Shown piece by piece: positions 32,049-47,667 of a DNA stretch of 64,000 nt. The stretch's first letter is position 1, and each line of letters begins with the position of its first letter. Under the pieces are notes generated by a model. The model was given only the letters and a program-made list of their open reading frames with translations. It did not search any database and was not told the origin of the DNA. Made by a program: the position numbers and the translations under genes. This DNA is from Cryphonectria parasitica EP155. Taxonomy: Eukaryota; Ascomycota; Sordariomycetes; Diaporthales; Cryphonectriaceae. The stretch spans positions 493,501-557,500 of the forward strand of contig NW_024468914.1 in NCBI RefSeq assembly GCF_011745365.1. Direction: 5' to 3'.

Positions 32049-34175
32049 ATTTCCAACAAAAGTCCTCACTCCGATCATGCACCTTATTGAGATTGAAACA
32101 TGTGTAATCAAAGAAGAGTGTTGAGAAAGCTGCAGTTAGCAAGCCTAGATGGTGTTTCAGGCCATGGATGAATTTCATCTTATTTGTCGCCAGTGCTGCA
32201 CAGTGACGCCTTTCATGTATGCTCAATTGTGGCAAGGTTGAAAAGCGGAGCAGTAGAACCCTAACCCTTAACTTGCTCTCAGTCAGTTACAATAGACCAG
32301 CAACAGACCTGACGCTGACTTCACATACTTCTACTTGCTTTCACAACATCGTCAGGTGACGTTGACTTTGTACTCTTGAAACTGCCTTTTCTCAACTCTT
32401 TGTGCAGAGACTAAAATAATCAATATGTTCTCGGATGTGTTTTCTGATCCTGGGTATGTATATACCAAGCTATCTCCATCTACATGAAGAGAAAGAGTCT
32501 GGAAGAATGACCTCAATTCTCAGACTAGATATGAGAAGAGTACATCAACTGTGAGGTGGCACTGGATCTGACTGGTCAATCATGCATGCGAGGCGACGTG
32601 GCAAAGTACCTCTGGAAATTGAAAACGTGCTTTGTACGTGAGTACTTGAGTAGGCACGGTAGGCAAGTAATCACAACAAAAAGCAAACTTGAAGTGGCAT
32701 AACTGTTTCAGGACCAAGTAATCTACAGGCTTGTTAGACATCATGTCCTCCCTCTTCCAAGTACTGAGAGTTTTTGATTACGTTGTACCAGCTTTTCAAG
32801 TTAACCCTTATCTACTTCCACGTGTAGGCAGCCACTGCGGAGGTGTGCCAATACTTGCACAGCATCACAAAATGTTAGTATATAATCTTCCATAATCTCA
32901 TCTTGTCATGTTGCGAGGACATGGGCTTGCCTTTTGAACGACCAGAGGTGGTCAAGGGTACATGAATGTACTTACTTACTATCAGTACAGGCTGCAGCAT
33001 ACATGTGCATGCAGATAAGCTGAAAAGATGCATAGTGCCAGTTGCGTGCACCTTTTGTTATCCAGATGTGCTTTTTCCCGTCTGCCTATCACACGTGGCT
33101 AGGTCCACATAATTGCCACCCCTCTCACATATCGCCAAAACAAGACACAGGAGTAGTGTCAGGCCTCTTGCAGCTCACAAACCCATGATTTGAGCACCCT
33201 GAGCAGCTGAAAAAGCTAACGCCTGCTCATAAATCACACCTCTGGCTCCAGCTGCATTTCTGTCTCCTCTTGATTCTCAAAGGCTGATGCACTGCAACAA
33301 AAAAGGAAGAGAAAAAGTATTTACAGCCCTCATCCCAGCCATTTTCAACATTCTCTGTCTCTCTCCCTTTTCAACCACATCACCGACGTAAACACACAAA
33401 ACGACACCAGCCTCTGGGGTAGAAGCCAGAGACCCCACCCACCCAACCTTGGGATCCACCCACAGCAGCACCTCTCAGACCCCTGTTTCTGGGAAATCGA
33501 CACGCTCAACCCCAAACGACCAACACAACAACTGACCACAAACCAAACATTCTTTCCTCAGCCCTTGTTGTTTCCTTGCCATTCGACGTCCCTCAAACAA
33601 GTTCTGTACAACTTGTTTGCATCTCTTCTTGATCGATCCCATCTGGCATCTAGATGATGCTGGCAATCTGTTAGAGCAGGTCCTCCCCTTTCCAAACAGC
33701 TGTGAGTCCTCTCTCTGGTGATGCTGCTCTCTCTCTCTCTCTCTCCCTTGCATGCTGCCCCTCCTTGCTCTCACATCATATCTTTTACCTGCATCATCAT
33801 TCGATCTGATTCAGTGACTCCCCATTCTACATCAAAGCACATGGAGTCGTCGCTGCTTAAAAAGCACCCATTTGTCACTTTTCTGCGCATTGCTTTCATC
33901 TTGGATTCCCCCCCCCCCCCTGTGCACTTCACTGCAAACCTGGAACCAGTGAGGGAGCGAAGCTTTTGGGTGGAAATATCCCTGTCCCTTTAATTGAACC
34001 ACTTGTGTCGCATGTTCTTGTACAGACTGTAAAGCAGCCACCTTCTGTCGTCCAGCCTGCCCTTTTCCAGCACAGAAGTAATCCATCCCATGTCGTCGTC
34101 TACACTGTCATCCTTGACTGACTAGGAGCTGCACAGCGTCGAGTGTCTGCACCTTTCTGAACAGAAACATCAAGG
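32049..34175. other. 2.1 kb gene-free region upstream of the Argonaute gene
   Basis: The left half is AT-rich. The right half has CT-rich tracts (33724-33747) and a C-homopolymer (33909-33920), typical of a fungal 5' leader. Small frames at 33277-33774 minus lack motifs. There could be leader introns, but no clear pair of splice sites stands out. Confidence 0.5.
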
Positions 34176-37100
34176 ATGGCCGACCGTGGTCGTGGAGGAG
34201 GTCCTCGTGGCGGAGGAGGTGGTCGAGGTAGGGGCCGTGGCGATGGCCCTCCCAGTCGAGGCGGCAGCGGCGGCGGCGGCGGTGCATTCCCCCCTCAGGG
34301 AGGCCGCGGTGGCTTTGACCGTGGTGGCTACCGTGGTGGCGGAGGCCGTGGCGGCGAACGCGGTAGTTTTCGAGGCGGACGTGGCGGTGGAGGGGCTCGA
34401 GGTGGCCGGCCTCCCCCACAAGTCTACTCGTGCGTCTTCTGCTCTCCACATCCTCCTCTTATCCCGCCCACGATAATGATGCTTCATCCAGTATATCACC
34501 AACTAACTCCTGATCACATTACAGTCCCCAAGGTGGCGCCCCGGTCCCTGATGGTACTGTCGAGAGAGTCGAGAATGCTCGCCAGCAGGCACGTAATACT
34601 GCCGATATCGCGTCTCGCCTAGGTTCTATGAGCCTGGGCGGCGACAATGTCATGCCTCCACGCCCAGGTTACGGCACAGCCCCTAACGCGTCGCGTTTCG
34701 TGGTCTACGCGAATTATGTCCAGCTGTTCCCTGAGTCCTCTCTCGTCCTGTACTCATACGCCGTCAACAAGATCACCCCCGATGTTGTCGGCAAGAAGCG
34801 AACTCAGATCATCCGTCTCATGCTCAACGAGACACCAGAGTTTGAAAAATATCGCAATGACATCGTCACTGACTTCAAGGCCACTCTCATCTCCCGCGTC
34901 AAGATCGAGCCAGCAGAGGGAACCATCACTGTGACCTACAAAGCCGAGGGAGAGGATGAGCCTAAGCAGGGAGCGATCCAGTACAAGATCGAATACGCTT
35001 ACACCAAGACCCTGACCGTTAGCGATCTAATGTCTTATCTCACATCGACCAACCCGGCCGACGGTCTCCAGTACGACAGCAAACTCGAGATGATTCAGGC
35101 CCTCAATATCTTCCTCAATCATTATGCAAAGTCAACCAACACCCTTACCACCATTGGCAAGAGCAAGACATTCTCGATAATGAACGCGGCCAATAGCCAA
35201 AACATGGACGATCTCGGTCGCGGTCTGACAGCCATCCGTGGGTTCTTCACGAGCGTGCGCGCTGCCACGAATCGTATCCTGGTCAACATCAATGTCAGCC
35301 ACGGCGCTTTCGTCCAAGAAGGCGAATTGAAAAACCTGATGAACACGTATGGCGTCAATCCCAATGAGAGAAGCATGCGCTCTCTCGAGAAATTCCTAAG
35401 GCGCGTACGTGTTCGTGTCACTCATCTTCGCGAAAAGAAGAACAAGAAGGGAGAGATCATCTATCGGTTTAAATCGATTGCAGCCTTGGCCAAGAAGACG
35501 GATGGTCGCCGATCTCCCCACCCTCCAAAGGTCAGCCAGTTCGGTGCTGGGCCCAAGAACGTCGAGTTCTGGCTCTTGGACAATCCTCAGTCTTCTTCCT
35601 CTGCCACCGTGCCTGGTGCTGAGCCCGTCAAGAGCACGTCTCAGAAGAAGGGCAAGGGCAAGGGCAAGCCTAAGAGTACTGCCCCAGGCCCTCAGCCTGC
35701 TTCTGATGCCGGACCTGGCCGTTATATTTCTGTCTTTGACCACTTCCAGAAGAACTATGGCATCACTATGAACCCTAACCTACCTGTTGTCAATGTTGGT
35801 ACTGAAGAGAAGCCATCATATTTGCCCGCTGAGGTCTGTGTTGTGGTGCCAGGCCAGAACGCCATCGCGAAACTAAGCAGCGACCAGACCAGAAACATGA
35901 TCCGGTTTGCTGTACGTGGACCTTGGATGAATGCCGAGTCGATTATCAAAGATGGTCTTGGGATAGCTGGTCTGTCGGAGGAGACGAATGAGCTTTTGGT
36001 AAGTCCCTATCCCCACTGCATGCGCTCTGATGAGGGAGACAGAAAATATTAACAGTACTAAATAGGCCAAATTTGGTCTGAAGATCGGACACGGCCTCAT
36101 CACTGTGCCAGCCAGGCTCTTGCCTGAGCCCAAAGTCTTCTACAAAGACGGAAAACCTGGGGCCAAACCTAGCAGCAAGGTGGTTAACGTCTTCAACGGA
36201 AGCTGGAATATGGAGAACATCCAGTTCAACAAACCAGGCGAGCTCAAGACTTGGTCGTGGATCTCTCTCATAGACGGCCAGTCTCGCTACCCTCCTCGTT
36301 ATACCATGGACAACCTGCGCATAACAGTCGACAAATTCACTGCCTCTCTCAAAAAGAACGGCGTATCTGTCCGCGCCCAGCCTCTCCCTGGTAAGGAGGT
36401 TCACATGCGATTCCCCAGCGACCCGAACCTAGAGCAGATTTTCCACCAGGCCACATCAAAGGCTGTCGACCTCTTGCTGGTCATCCTGCCCGGCCGTGAC
36501 AAGGGTGACAATACAGAACTTTACAATTGGGTCAAAACGCTAGGTGATGTGAAACATGGCGTCCACACTATTTGTGTGGTTGGCCAGAAGTTCACAGCTG
36601 CTCAGGACCAGTTCTTTGCCAACGTGGCACTGAAGTTCAATCTCAAGCTGGGAGGCAACAACCAGTCCGTCGACCCTTCGCGCCTGTCTTTCATTAATGA
36701 GGACAAGACTATGCTCGTGGGCATCGATGTCACCCATCCGTCGCCAGGCTCTAGGTCCAACGCGCCCTCTGTTGCGGGCATGGTTGCCTCCACGGATAAA
36801 CATCTCGGTCAGTGGCCAGGCATCCTCAGCATCCAAAATAAGGCCCGGGCCGAGATGGTCAGCGACCTTACCGAGATGCTCAAGCAGCACCTCAAGAATT
36901 GGCTGGACCTCGGCCACCACAGTCGCTACCCAGAGAACATCCTCGTCTACCGCGACGGTGTGTCCGAGGGCCAGTATCAGCGCGTCCTCGACGAGGAGGT
37001 GCCTCTCCTTCGCGCTGCCTGCAGGGAGACCTACCCTGCCAACGGGCCTCAGCCCAGTATTACCGTCATCATCGTGGGCAAGCGTCATCACACGCGCTTC

Positions 37101-37577
37101 TACCCGACCCAGACCAAGGACATGGACCGCGGCGGCAACTGCAAGGCCGGCACTGTTGTCGACCGCGGCATCACCGAGGAGAGCTTCTGGGACTTTTACC
37201 TGCAGAGCCACGCCGTAATCCAGGGCACCGGCCGCCCCGCCCATTACGTCGTCATCCTGGACGAGATCTTTCGCGCCCGCGCCCAGAGGCTGGGTACTAC
37301 CCAGCAGGACCCTTCGGCCGTCGCCAACGAGCTCGAGCGCATGACGCAGGCCCTGTGCTACTCGTACAGCCGCGCCACGAAAGCCGTCAGCATCTGTACC
37401 CCTGCGTACCACGCCGACATCCTGTGCGAGCGCGCCCGCCGCTACATGGCTGATCTGTTCGAGGGTGGATCCGATGAGGCGAGCACCGTGGCCGGGAGCT
37501 CGTCTGGCAAGGTTGACGATACCAAGTCCACCGTGACCATTCATGAGAAGCTCAAAAATACCATGTTTTACATCTGA
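34176..37577 (+). CDS. Argonaute protein (RNA interference slicer)
   Basis: Three exons: 34176-34429, 34525-35998 and 36066-37577, 1,079 residues. Donors are GTGCGT and GTAAGT; intron 1 has an AACTAAC branch site. The first 80 residues are an RGG/GGRG-rich tail as in many Argonautes. The N, linker, PAZ (about 340-480) and MID domains follow. The PIWI domain shows the catalytic Asp797 in GIDVTHP, Asp873 in YRDGVSEGQ and His1025 in YHADILCERAR, plus a Glu in the ARAEMVSDL segment as the likely fourth residue. The protein ends in the canonical NTMFYI. It should load small RNAs and cleave targets in quelling or meiotic silencing. From these features I cannot tell a QDE-2-like from a SMS-2-like paralogue. 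PAZ is followed by a Lys/Gly-rich linker (KKGKGKGKPK). Confidence 0.93.
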
Positions 37578-40100
<2,523 letters not shown>

Positions 40101-41803
40101 ATGAGCGCTTCCGACTCCCAGTCGATGTCCGGTCCCTTGACCGTCCTCGTCTCGACCCGAGCGGTTCTCACCCAGCCAGACGACAGCCTTGTCCTTAGCC
40201 CAGCCACCATCTCCGTCTCGCCCTCCACCGGCAAGATCATCTCCATAGTCCCAAAAGTTCTGCCACCTTCCTCGTTCCCACCGTCCACCACCTACATCGA
40301 CCATTCTCCCAAGATCCTGCTGCCAGGGCTCGTCGACGCCCATGTGCACCTCAACGAGCCCGGCCGCACAGAATGGGAAGGCTTTGCAACCGGAACCCGG
40401 GCTGCTGCGTCGGGTGGTGTGACGACTGTGATCGATATGCCGTTGAACGCGATCCCGCCGACCACCACGGTGGTGGGCTTTGATGAGAAGCTGGCTGCCA
40501 GCCGAGGCCAGTGCTGGGTCGATGTTGGTTTCTACGGAGGCGTGATCCCCGGCAATGCAGACCAGCTGGTCCCCCTGGTGGAAAAGGGAGTCAGAGGGTT
40601 CAAGGGCTTCTTGATCGAGAGTGGTGTAAGTTGTCCTCCTATCTATCTGTAAAGGGGTTGTCAACAGCTGGCCATGTCTTCTGACGCCAGGAATCCAAAC
40701 ACCAAAAACAGGTCGACGAGTTCCCAGCCGTGTCCTCTACCGACATCTCCCTCGCCATGCGCACGCTCGCCGACCACCCTACAACCCTCATGTTCCACGC
40801 CGAGATGATCCCTCCCATCTCCGACAGCGTAGGCGACGCAGTGCAGGCGTCCCAGCCGCCCCTCGCGCCCACCGGCGAGCTCAACGCGTACAATACCTTC
40901 CTCGAGTCGCGCCCCCCTTCCTTCGAGACCTACGCCATCGACGAGATCATCTCCCTCGCACACCTCGCGCCCAAGCTGCACCTGCACATCGTCCACCTCT
41001 CCGCCACGGAGTGCATCCCCATCCTGCAAAAGGCAAGAGAGGGCGGCATCAACATCACGGCCGAGACGTGCTTTCACTACCTGGGCCTCGCTGCCGAGGA
41101 CGTCGAGGACGGCGACACCAGGCACAAATGCTGCCCGCCCATCCGATCTCAGATCAACCAGGACGGCCTGTGGGAGGAGCTCTGCAAGGACCACGGGAGC
41201 AGCGTCATCAAGACGGTGGTGTCGGACCATAGCCCCTGCACGCCCGAGCTGAAGCTGCTCCCTCAGCACCTGCAGCACTATCACCCCCACGTCGACCTTG
41301 TGGGCGGGTCGCTGATCCACTCCGACTCTGGCGTGGACGTGTCCATGCCCGGCGAGGCCGACAACAAGACCACCATCGTGCCTGGAGACTTCTTTGCCGC
41401 ATGGGGCGGTATCTCGTCCGTCGGCCTGGGCCTGCCCATCCTGCACACCACCGCCAAGGAGCGCGCGCCCAGCGCCGAGCCTCCGCTCGACATTGTCGAC
41501 ATTGTCCGCCTGTGCTCGCAGGCGACGGCGCGGCAGGTTGGGCTGTCGCACCGCAAGGGCGGGCTGAAGCCTGGTCTGGACGCTGACGTGTGCGTGTTCG
41601 ATGACACAGAGGAGTGGGTGCTCGAGTGCCAGGGCATGCACTGGAAGAACCGTTGCTCGCCGTGGGAGGGCAAGAAGTTTGTCGGCCGCGTGAGGGAGAC
41701 GTGGTTGAGGGGCAACAAGGTATATGTGATGGGCGCTGGAAATAATGGTTTTGTCACCAGCAAGGCTGCGGGCGAGGCTATCACGGAGAAGAGAACGATC
41801 TAG
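40101..41803 (+). CDS. Allantoinase
   Basis: Two exons: 40101-40625 and 40712-41803, 538 residues; donor GTAAGT and an AACAG acceptor keep frame. The protein is an amidohydrolase of the dihydroorotase/allantoinase group. Metal ligands are visible: His81 and His83 in DAHVHL, the carboxylated Lys168 in GFKGFL, His204 in FHAE, His267/His270 in HIVHLS, and Asp347 in SDHSP. Conserved neighbours include NEPGRTEWEGFATGTRAAA, GGVTTVIDMPLN and FAAWGGISS. Allantoinase opens the hydantoin ring of allantoin to allantoate during purine catabolism, letting the fungus use purines as nitrogen source. A (TC)n tract lies 22 bp before the ATG. No other purine-degradation gene is in the window. Confidence 0.92.
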
Positions 41804-43045
41804 CCTGAGAGAGAAGGAAAAGAACAAGAGAAAAGAGAAAGATGGTTTGGGGACATCATGGCACATCATTGGGAGGGCGAATCTCGCTGCATTGCGTTTG
41901 AGTTTTACATATGGGATTAGACATGTGACGTGCATTTTCACAAGAGGTACATAAGAAGCACTAAAAGGACTAGATATAGATAGGATACAATATTATGACA
42001 AATTCTTTCGATTTTGGATCTGTATGGCTTGTGATGCACAGCAAGAGCAGAGAGGTGAACAGTCGATTGACCATGGCACCATCTTGAACTCTTGGTGTTC
42101 TCCGTCTTGATCAATTTCCCGAGCAAACTGGTGTTCATAGAGTAGTTCTTGTTTTTCAATACGAGCATCACGGATTGAAGTCGACATATACAGTGACCAG
42201 TAACGAGAGACGAGCTCGAATCCATCTCGCTATCGCCCAATCAGCCCCAAGTGTAGAATGTTGCACACCCTCTGCAAGACCGTCTGGAAGAGATCAAGCG
42301 ATCGCAATTGGCCGGAGCGTTACACCCTCCGAGAAGGGTTGCATCGCCTAGCAAGATCCGGACCGAGGCAAGTCACTGCAGCAGGAGCATCTGCTTGGCG
42401 CCGGCCGGACGTGAATGCCGGATTCTATCTGGATTCTCTCACCACTCAAAATTCCTCCTTGAAGAAGTGGACTGGCGTTTAGTCCCGTGTGCCGGAGGCC
42501 ATGGATCAGACATCTGCCATGCCTTCACAGAAGAATCGTTTCCTTTCTAGAGGGGGCGTCAGATGCGGCACCTCCTCCCATGGCCTCTGAAATTGATACT
42601 CTTAAGATTGATCCAATATTGGGTGCCCCTTTTTTCCAGACTCCACCGCTAGAAGATCCATGGATGATGACAGACGGACTTATTGTGGTTCAGATGACAG
42701 ACACTAGACCACTTTGGCGCTGTTTGCTCACAATGCTCACCTTTCCTGACCCAGCACTTTTGACCAGGTCCTTTGACTTGTCGAGCTACTTTCTTGGTTC
42801 CCCACCACTCTCAATATACATACACCACGACGTCTTAGCCAAGCCTACGAGCGCACGTATAAGCCAGCAAATGATCCATGACAGCTCATGCAAAACGAGG
42901 AGGTATGGTGTCGAGTCCATGCTGAAACGGGTGCTGCTCATCAGCCGTCGTAGTAGTCGTCGTCGTCGTTGAAGGCTGCTACGCCCCGGTTCTTTGACAC
43001 AGAAACACCCTATCTAGGCCAGGCTGCTTCTATTTCTTGCGCATC
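41804..43045. other. Intergenic region
   Basis: Overlapping short frames (for example 42487-42972 plus) have no motif, no intron logic and end in an Arg run made from a CGT repeat. I see no gene here. The 3' UTR of allantoinase and the promoter of the ABC gene are presumed. Confidence 0.5.
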
Positions 43046-46000
43046 ATGACATCTTCAACAGCAGATGCTCATGAGGCTGGAGGACCTTTTGGTGTAGCCA
43101 CAGCCCAACAGTCTCACGTCGTCGACCTGGACAAGATCGACCGCAGCTCCGTCGCCACGAGCTTGGACATCAGCACTATCGGGCCTCACGCCCCTCACCA
43201 TGCCTCCTCCTCCCTCGCTGGGCGCTCCTCTGGCAATCAGCTCAGCCTGGACGATGTCGCTCCAGTGGACCTCTGTATCTGTGACCTCAGCGTGACCGTA
43301 GACACCTCCCCGTCTATCTTCGAACCAGAGACATACGCCGACCTCATCAAGGCGAGGCTGAGGGGGCCGAGGTCTGGGTCTGGGTCTGAATCTGGATCTG
43401 GACCAGCCGCGCCGTCGTCCTATATCAAACCTCTTCTCACATCCGTGTCTGCCTCTCTCGCGCCTGGCACCCTGACGGCCATTCTCGGCGGCTCTGGATC
43501 GGTACGTCTACCGCCCACGTTCAATGTGTGATGATATGTGGTACTGAAACTACTGGTCAGGGCAAAACAACCCTGCTCAACACCGTCTCTTCGCGCATCT
43601 CTTCATCCCGCCTCAGCCAGTCTGGTCGGGTTCTCTTCAACTCACAACCTGGTATCGACACCATCCGGTCCGCGTACGTCACCCAGACAGATGTTCTGCT
43701 CCCGGCCCTGACCGCCAGAGAGACGCTCCAGTACTCGGCAGACCTTCGACTGCCGCCAGGGTCTGCTTCTGAGGACCGCGTGCGCATGGTCGAGGAGGTC
43801 ATCATGGAACTTGGGCTTAAGGAGGCCGCAGACACTCGGGTGGGAGACACTACCCACCGCGGTCTCTCGGGTGGCGAGAAGCGTCGTGTGAGCATAGGTG
43901 TGCAGATGCTCGCGAACCCGAGCGTGTTGTTCCTGGACGAGCCGACTACGGGGTTGGATGCCAGCAGTGCGTTCCAGCTCGTCAGGACGTTAAAGAACTT
44001 GGCTGCGAAGGGGAGGACAGTGGTGGTGACGATTCACCAGCCGAGGTCCGAGATCTGGGGTTTGTTTGATAACCTAATCTTGCTATCACGGGGCTCACCG
44101 GTGTACTCTGGTCCCATGGCTGGTTCTCTCCCGTGGTTCGAGTCGCTGGGCTTTGAGGCTCCTGCATTCGTCAACCCGGCTGAGCATTTGATCGATCTCG
44201 CCGCAGTGGACAACCGCAGTCCGGACCTGGAAGCCGAGACCATGGCCAGGGTGCAGAGGCTGAAGGTGGCATGGTCTGAAGAGAGCGCGAGAAGGTTCCC
44301 CCCTGCAGACGACATACCCGCTGCAAATGAAAATGAGCGGTCGTTGCCGCGCAGGACGAACAAACACGCAACTCCATTCGCCCGCCAGGTCCAAGTCATG
44401 ACGTCGAGGACGCTGAAGACGACATATCGCGACCCGATGGGTATGCTCGCAGCCATCATGCAGGCTGTCATCATGGGCCTCTGCACAGGGTACATCTTCT
44501 TCGACCTGGGCCGAGGCCAGGCTGGCATTCGCTCACGGCAAGGCTTCATGTACACCACTGCCGCACTGGAGGGATACCTGTTCCTCGTCTTCGAGGTGTA
44601 CCGCCTCACGATTGACATGCCCGTCTTCGACCGTGAACACAGCGAAGGCTGTGCCACCGCCCTGCCCTTCCTGCTCTCCCGGAGGATTGCTCGCTTCGTG
44701 ACGGAGGACCTGCCCGTTCCCATCATCTACTCTGTCATCAGCTACTGGATGGCTGGCCTGAATCGTGACCCGGGCAGGTTCATGACCTACTTTGGCATCA
44801 CGCTGATCAACCAGTATATTGCTGTTACGTGTGCCATGTGCTGTGTCACGGCCAGCAGACACTTTGCAGGGGCTAGCCTGGTCGCAAATCTGGCTTATAC
44901 ATTACAGTCATTTGCATGCGGTTTCTTCATCCAGAGTGACACGATCGCCATCTGGCTGCGCTGGATCAAATACTTGACCTATACGGTGAGTTGTCGCTTC
45001 CCCGACTTGCAACAAGTTGTCTTCTGTTGTCGATGATGCTTACAACGTGTACGTGTTGGGGGATTATAGTACTACGTCTTTGGTGCTCTCTGTAACAATG
45101 AGTTCCGTGGTTCGTTCTACGACTGTCCCTACCCAGGCGGTGAATCCGATCCTGAATGTGTTTCCTATACTGGCACCTATATCCTCGAGTCCCTCGGCTT
45201 CTCGAGAAGATGGCTGGTTACCCCGATTGTCGTGAGCGCTTCTTTCGTGGCCTTCTTTTATATCTTGTCCTGGATTGGTCTCACCTTCATCAAGAAGGAG
45301 ATGACCATCGCTCGGGCCCGCGCTGCTGAGAACGACCTCTCTGCCGGCAAGGAAAAAATGGCGGCCCGGTCGATCGAGGAGGTCCGCACCATCGACGTTG
45401 GGCTCGATCAGTTCGCCCTGGCTCTGGACAAGAGGTCGCCCTGGGGCAAGAAGCTGCCAAGGAAGACCATCCTCAACCCGGTGACGGCCACGTTCGAGGC
45501 AGGCAAGCTGAACGTTATTATGGGACCTAGTGGAAGCGGCAAGACCTCTCTCCTCAACGCCATGGCCCTACGACTCCACAATAACATCAGCACACGGTAT
45601 CGTCCCTCCGGCAGGATGATGTTCAACAGTGCTGAGCCCTCTGCCTCAGTGATCCGGTCTGTCTGCTCGTACGTCTGCCAGGACGATGATGCCCTCCTCC
45701 CGTCTCTCACAGTCCGCGAGACCCTCCGCTTCGCCGCCGGCCTGCGTTTGCCGGGCTTCATGACCAAGGCCCAGAAACACGCACGCGCAGAGGACGTCCT
45801 GCTCAAGATGGGCCTCAAGGACTGCGCCGACAACCTCATCGGTAACGAACTGGTCAAGGGCATCTCAGGCGGCGAGAAGCGCCGCGTGACCATCGCCGTG
45901 CAGATCCTCACGGACCCTCGCATCCTGCTCCTCGACGAGCCGACCAGCGGGCTCGACGCGTTCACCGCCAGCTCCATCATGGAGGTGCTGCGGGGCCTCG

Positions 46001-47358
46001 CCGCCGAGGGGCGCACCCTCATCCTGACCATCCACCAGGCGCGCTCTGACCTGTTTGGCCACTTTGGCAACGTGCTGCTGCTGGCCAGAGGCGGCAGGCC
46101 GGTGTACAGTGGTGCGGCAGACCACATGCTGACCTACTTTGGTAGATTGGGGCGGGATTGTCCTCGCAATACCAACCCGGCCGACTTCGTGATGGATCTG
46201 ATCACTGTGGACCTGCAGGAGCAGAAGAGGGAAGAGGAGACGAGGAAGACTGTGGACAGTCTTGTAGACACCTGGAACAAACACGTCAGTGATCCACAGA
46301 CTGTTGCACTGGATACACCCCTCGCACCCATCACAGAGGAGAAGACAGCAGCAACAGCAGGGGGGGCAGAGGATGACGCGCAATCACGACAGCCTCGTCG
46401 GAGGTCCAGTGGTAAGGCTCACCTCTCGACGCCAGCTGAGCTGGGCGCCCTGGTCCGGCACCGCACCTCCTTCAGGACATCCTTCCCCCTTCTCATGCAC
46501 CGGGCCTTTGTCAACTTCCGCCGGCAGCCCCCTCTGCTCCTCGCCCGCCTCATGCAGGTCATTGGCCTGGCCGTGGTCATGACGCTCTTCTTCGCGCCGC
46601 TGGGCCACGACTACGCGTCCATCCAGAACCGGGTCGGGTTCGTGCAGCAGGTCGGCGCCTTCTACTTTGTCGGCATGCTGCAGAACGTCGCTGTCTACCC
46701 AGCCGAGCGCGACGTCTTCTACCGCGAGGACGACGACGGCGTCTACGCGGCCGAGAGCTTCCTGGCCACGTACTCGCTGCTCGAGCTCCCTTTCGAGGTC
46801 ATCAGCTGCCTCATGTACGGGGTGCTCGCCGACCTGGCCGTCGGCTTCCCGCGCACCCCAGAGATGTTCTTCGTCTGCGTCTTCACCTGCTTCGGCATCG
46901 TGCACTGCGGCGAGAGCCTGGGCATCATGTTCAACACCCTCTTCAGCGACCACACCGGTTTCGCCGTCACCCTGACCAGCATCATCCTCTCCATCGGCAA
47001 CATCATGGAGGGCATCATGAGCATCCACATGCCCGCCCTCTTCAACGCCTTCAACTACCTCAGCCCACTCCGCTACGCCGTCCGCGCCCTGGGCCCCGTC
47101 AGCCTGCGCGGCCAGACGTTTACCTGTGGGAGTGGCGGCGACGACAGCGGGTGTCTCGTCACCACGGGCGAGGAGGTCCTGCAGCTGTACGGGCTGGACG
47201 TGGACCCCGTGGTCAACATCGCCGCGCTGGCGGGGACAGTTGTTGCGTATCGTCTGGTTGCGTATCTGCTGCTGAGACTGGTGAGAACCAAATCTGTGCC
47301 GCGACCTTGGCGGGCGGTGGAGAGAGGCCGTCGTGTGCCGTCGTCGTCGTCGAAGTAG
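43046..47358 (+). CDS. Full-size ABCG (White-type) transporter
   Basis: Three exons: 43046-43501, 43561-44985 and 45070-47358, 1,389 residues. Intron 1 splits the first Walker A exactly between GSGS and GKTT, and all phases fit. The layout is (NBD-TMD)x2. NBD1 has Walker A GGSGSGKT at about 148-155, signature LSGGEKRR at 254 and Walker B VLFLDEPTTGLDA, with H-loop TIHQPRSE. NBD2 has Walker A GPSGSGKTS at 779, signature ISGGEKRR at 892 and LLLLDEPTSGLDA, TIHQARSD. Each is followed by an ABC2-type membrane domain of about six spans. All catalytic motifs are canonical in both halves, unlike PDR transporters, where NBD1 is degenerate. This is the White/Brown-like full-size group. The substrate is unknown; a plasma-membrane lipid or drug exporter is likely. 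Confidence 0.9.
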
Positions 47359-47553
47359 GCCCCGGCGTGTATTCATGTCATGCTATGTAAAAATAAAATC
47401 ATGATACCTATATACTTGTTGCCCTCGTACTGCTGCTGATTGCTAAAATAAAGAGTGCATATGTTTTTTGGAGGTGAGGAAAGTACCTAAAAATGCTGGC
47501 AGACAGAAATGGAAAATATAATACAAGCTGAGTAGCAACCTGTCAATTCGGCT

Positions 47554-47653
47554 GGTCCCGTAGCTCAGCTGGTTAGAGCGTCGTACTAATACTTCCTCAA
47601 TTGAGGAAATATCTGTAATGCGAAGGTCGCGAGTTCGATCCTCTCCGGGACCA
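47554..47653 (+). tRNA. tRNA-Ile(AAU) with a 26-nt intron
   Basis: The acceptor stem GGTCCCG pairs with CGGGACC (47646-47652), followed by A73. The D-arm is TAGCTCAGCTGGTTAGAGC and the T-loop GTTCGATC. The anticodon stem TCGTA/TGCGA encloses the loop CTAATAA, giving anticodon AAT (positions 34-36), which reads isoleucine codons after inosine modification. The intron 47592-47617 sits at the canonical site one base after the anticodon and contains a perfect 16-bp palindrome. Confidence 0.93.
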
Positions 47654-47657
47654 CTCC

Positions 47658-47667
47658 TTTTTTTTTT
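47658..47667 (+). terminator. RNA polymerase III T-run terminator
   Basis: Ten consecutive T residues start five bases after the tRNA 3' end. Confidence 0.85.

Noticed and set aside
40661..41941. 426-codon open frame on the minus strand
   Set aside because: It is antisense to the allantoinase catalytic exon and arises from its GC-rich codons; the translation is Val/Leu/Arg-rich with no motif.
42487..42972. 161-codon plus-strand frame before the ABC gene
   Set aside because: Ends in an Arg run from CGT repeats, no motif; likely chance.
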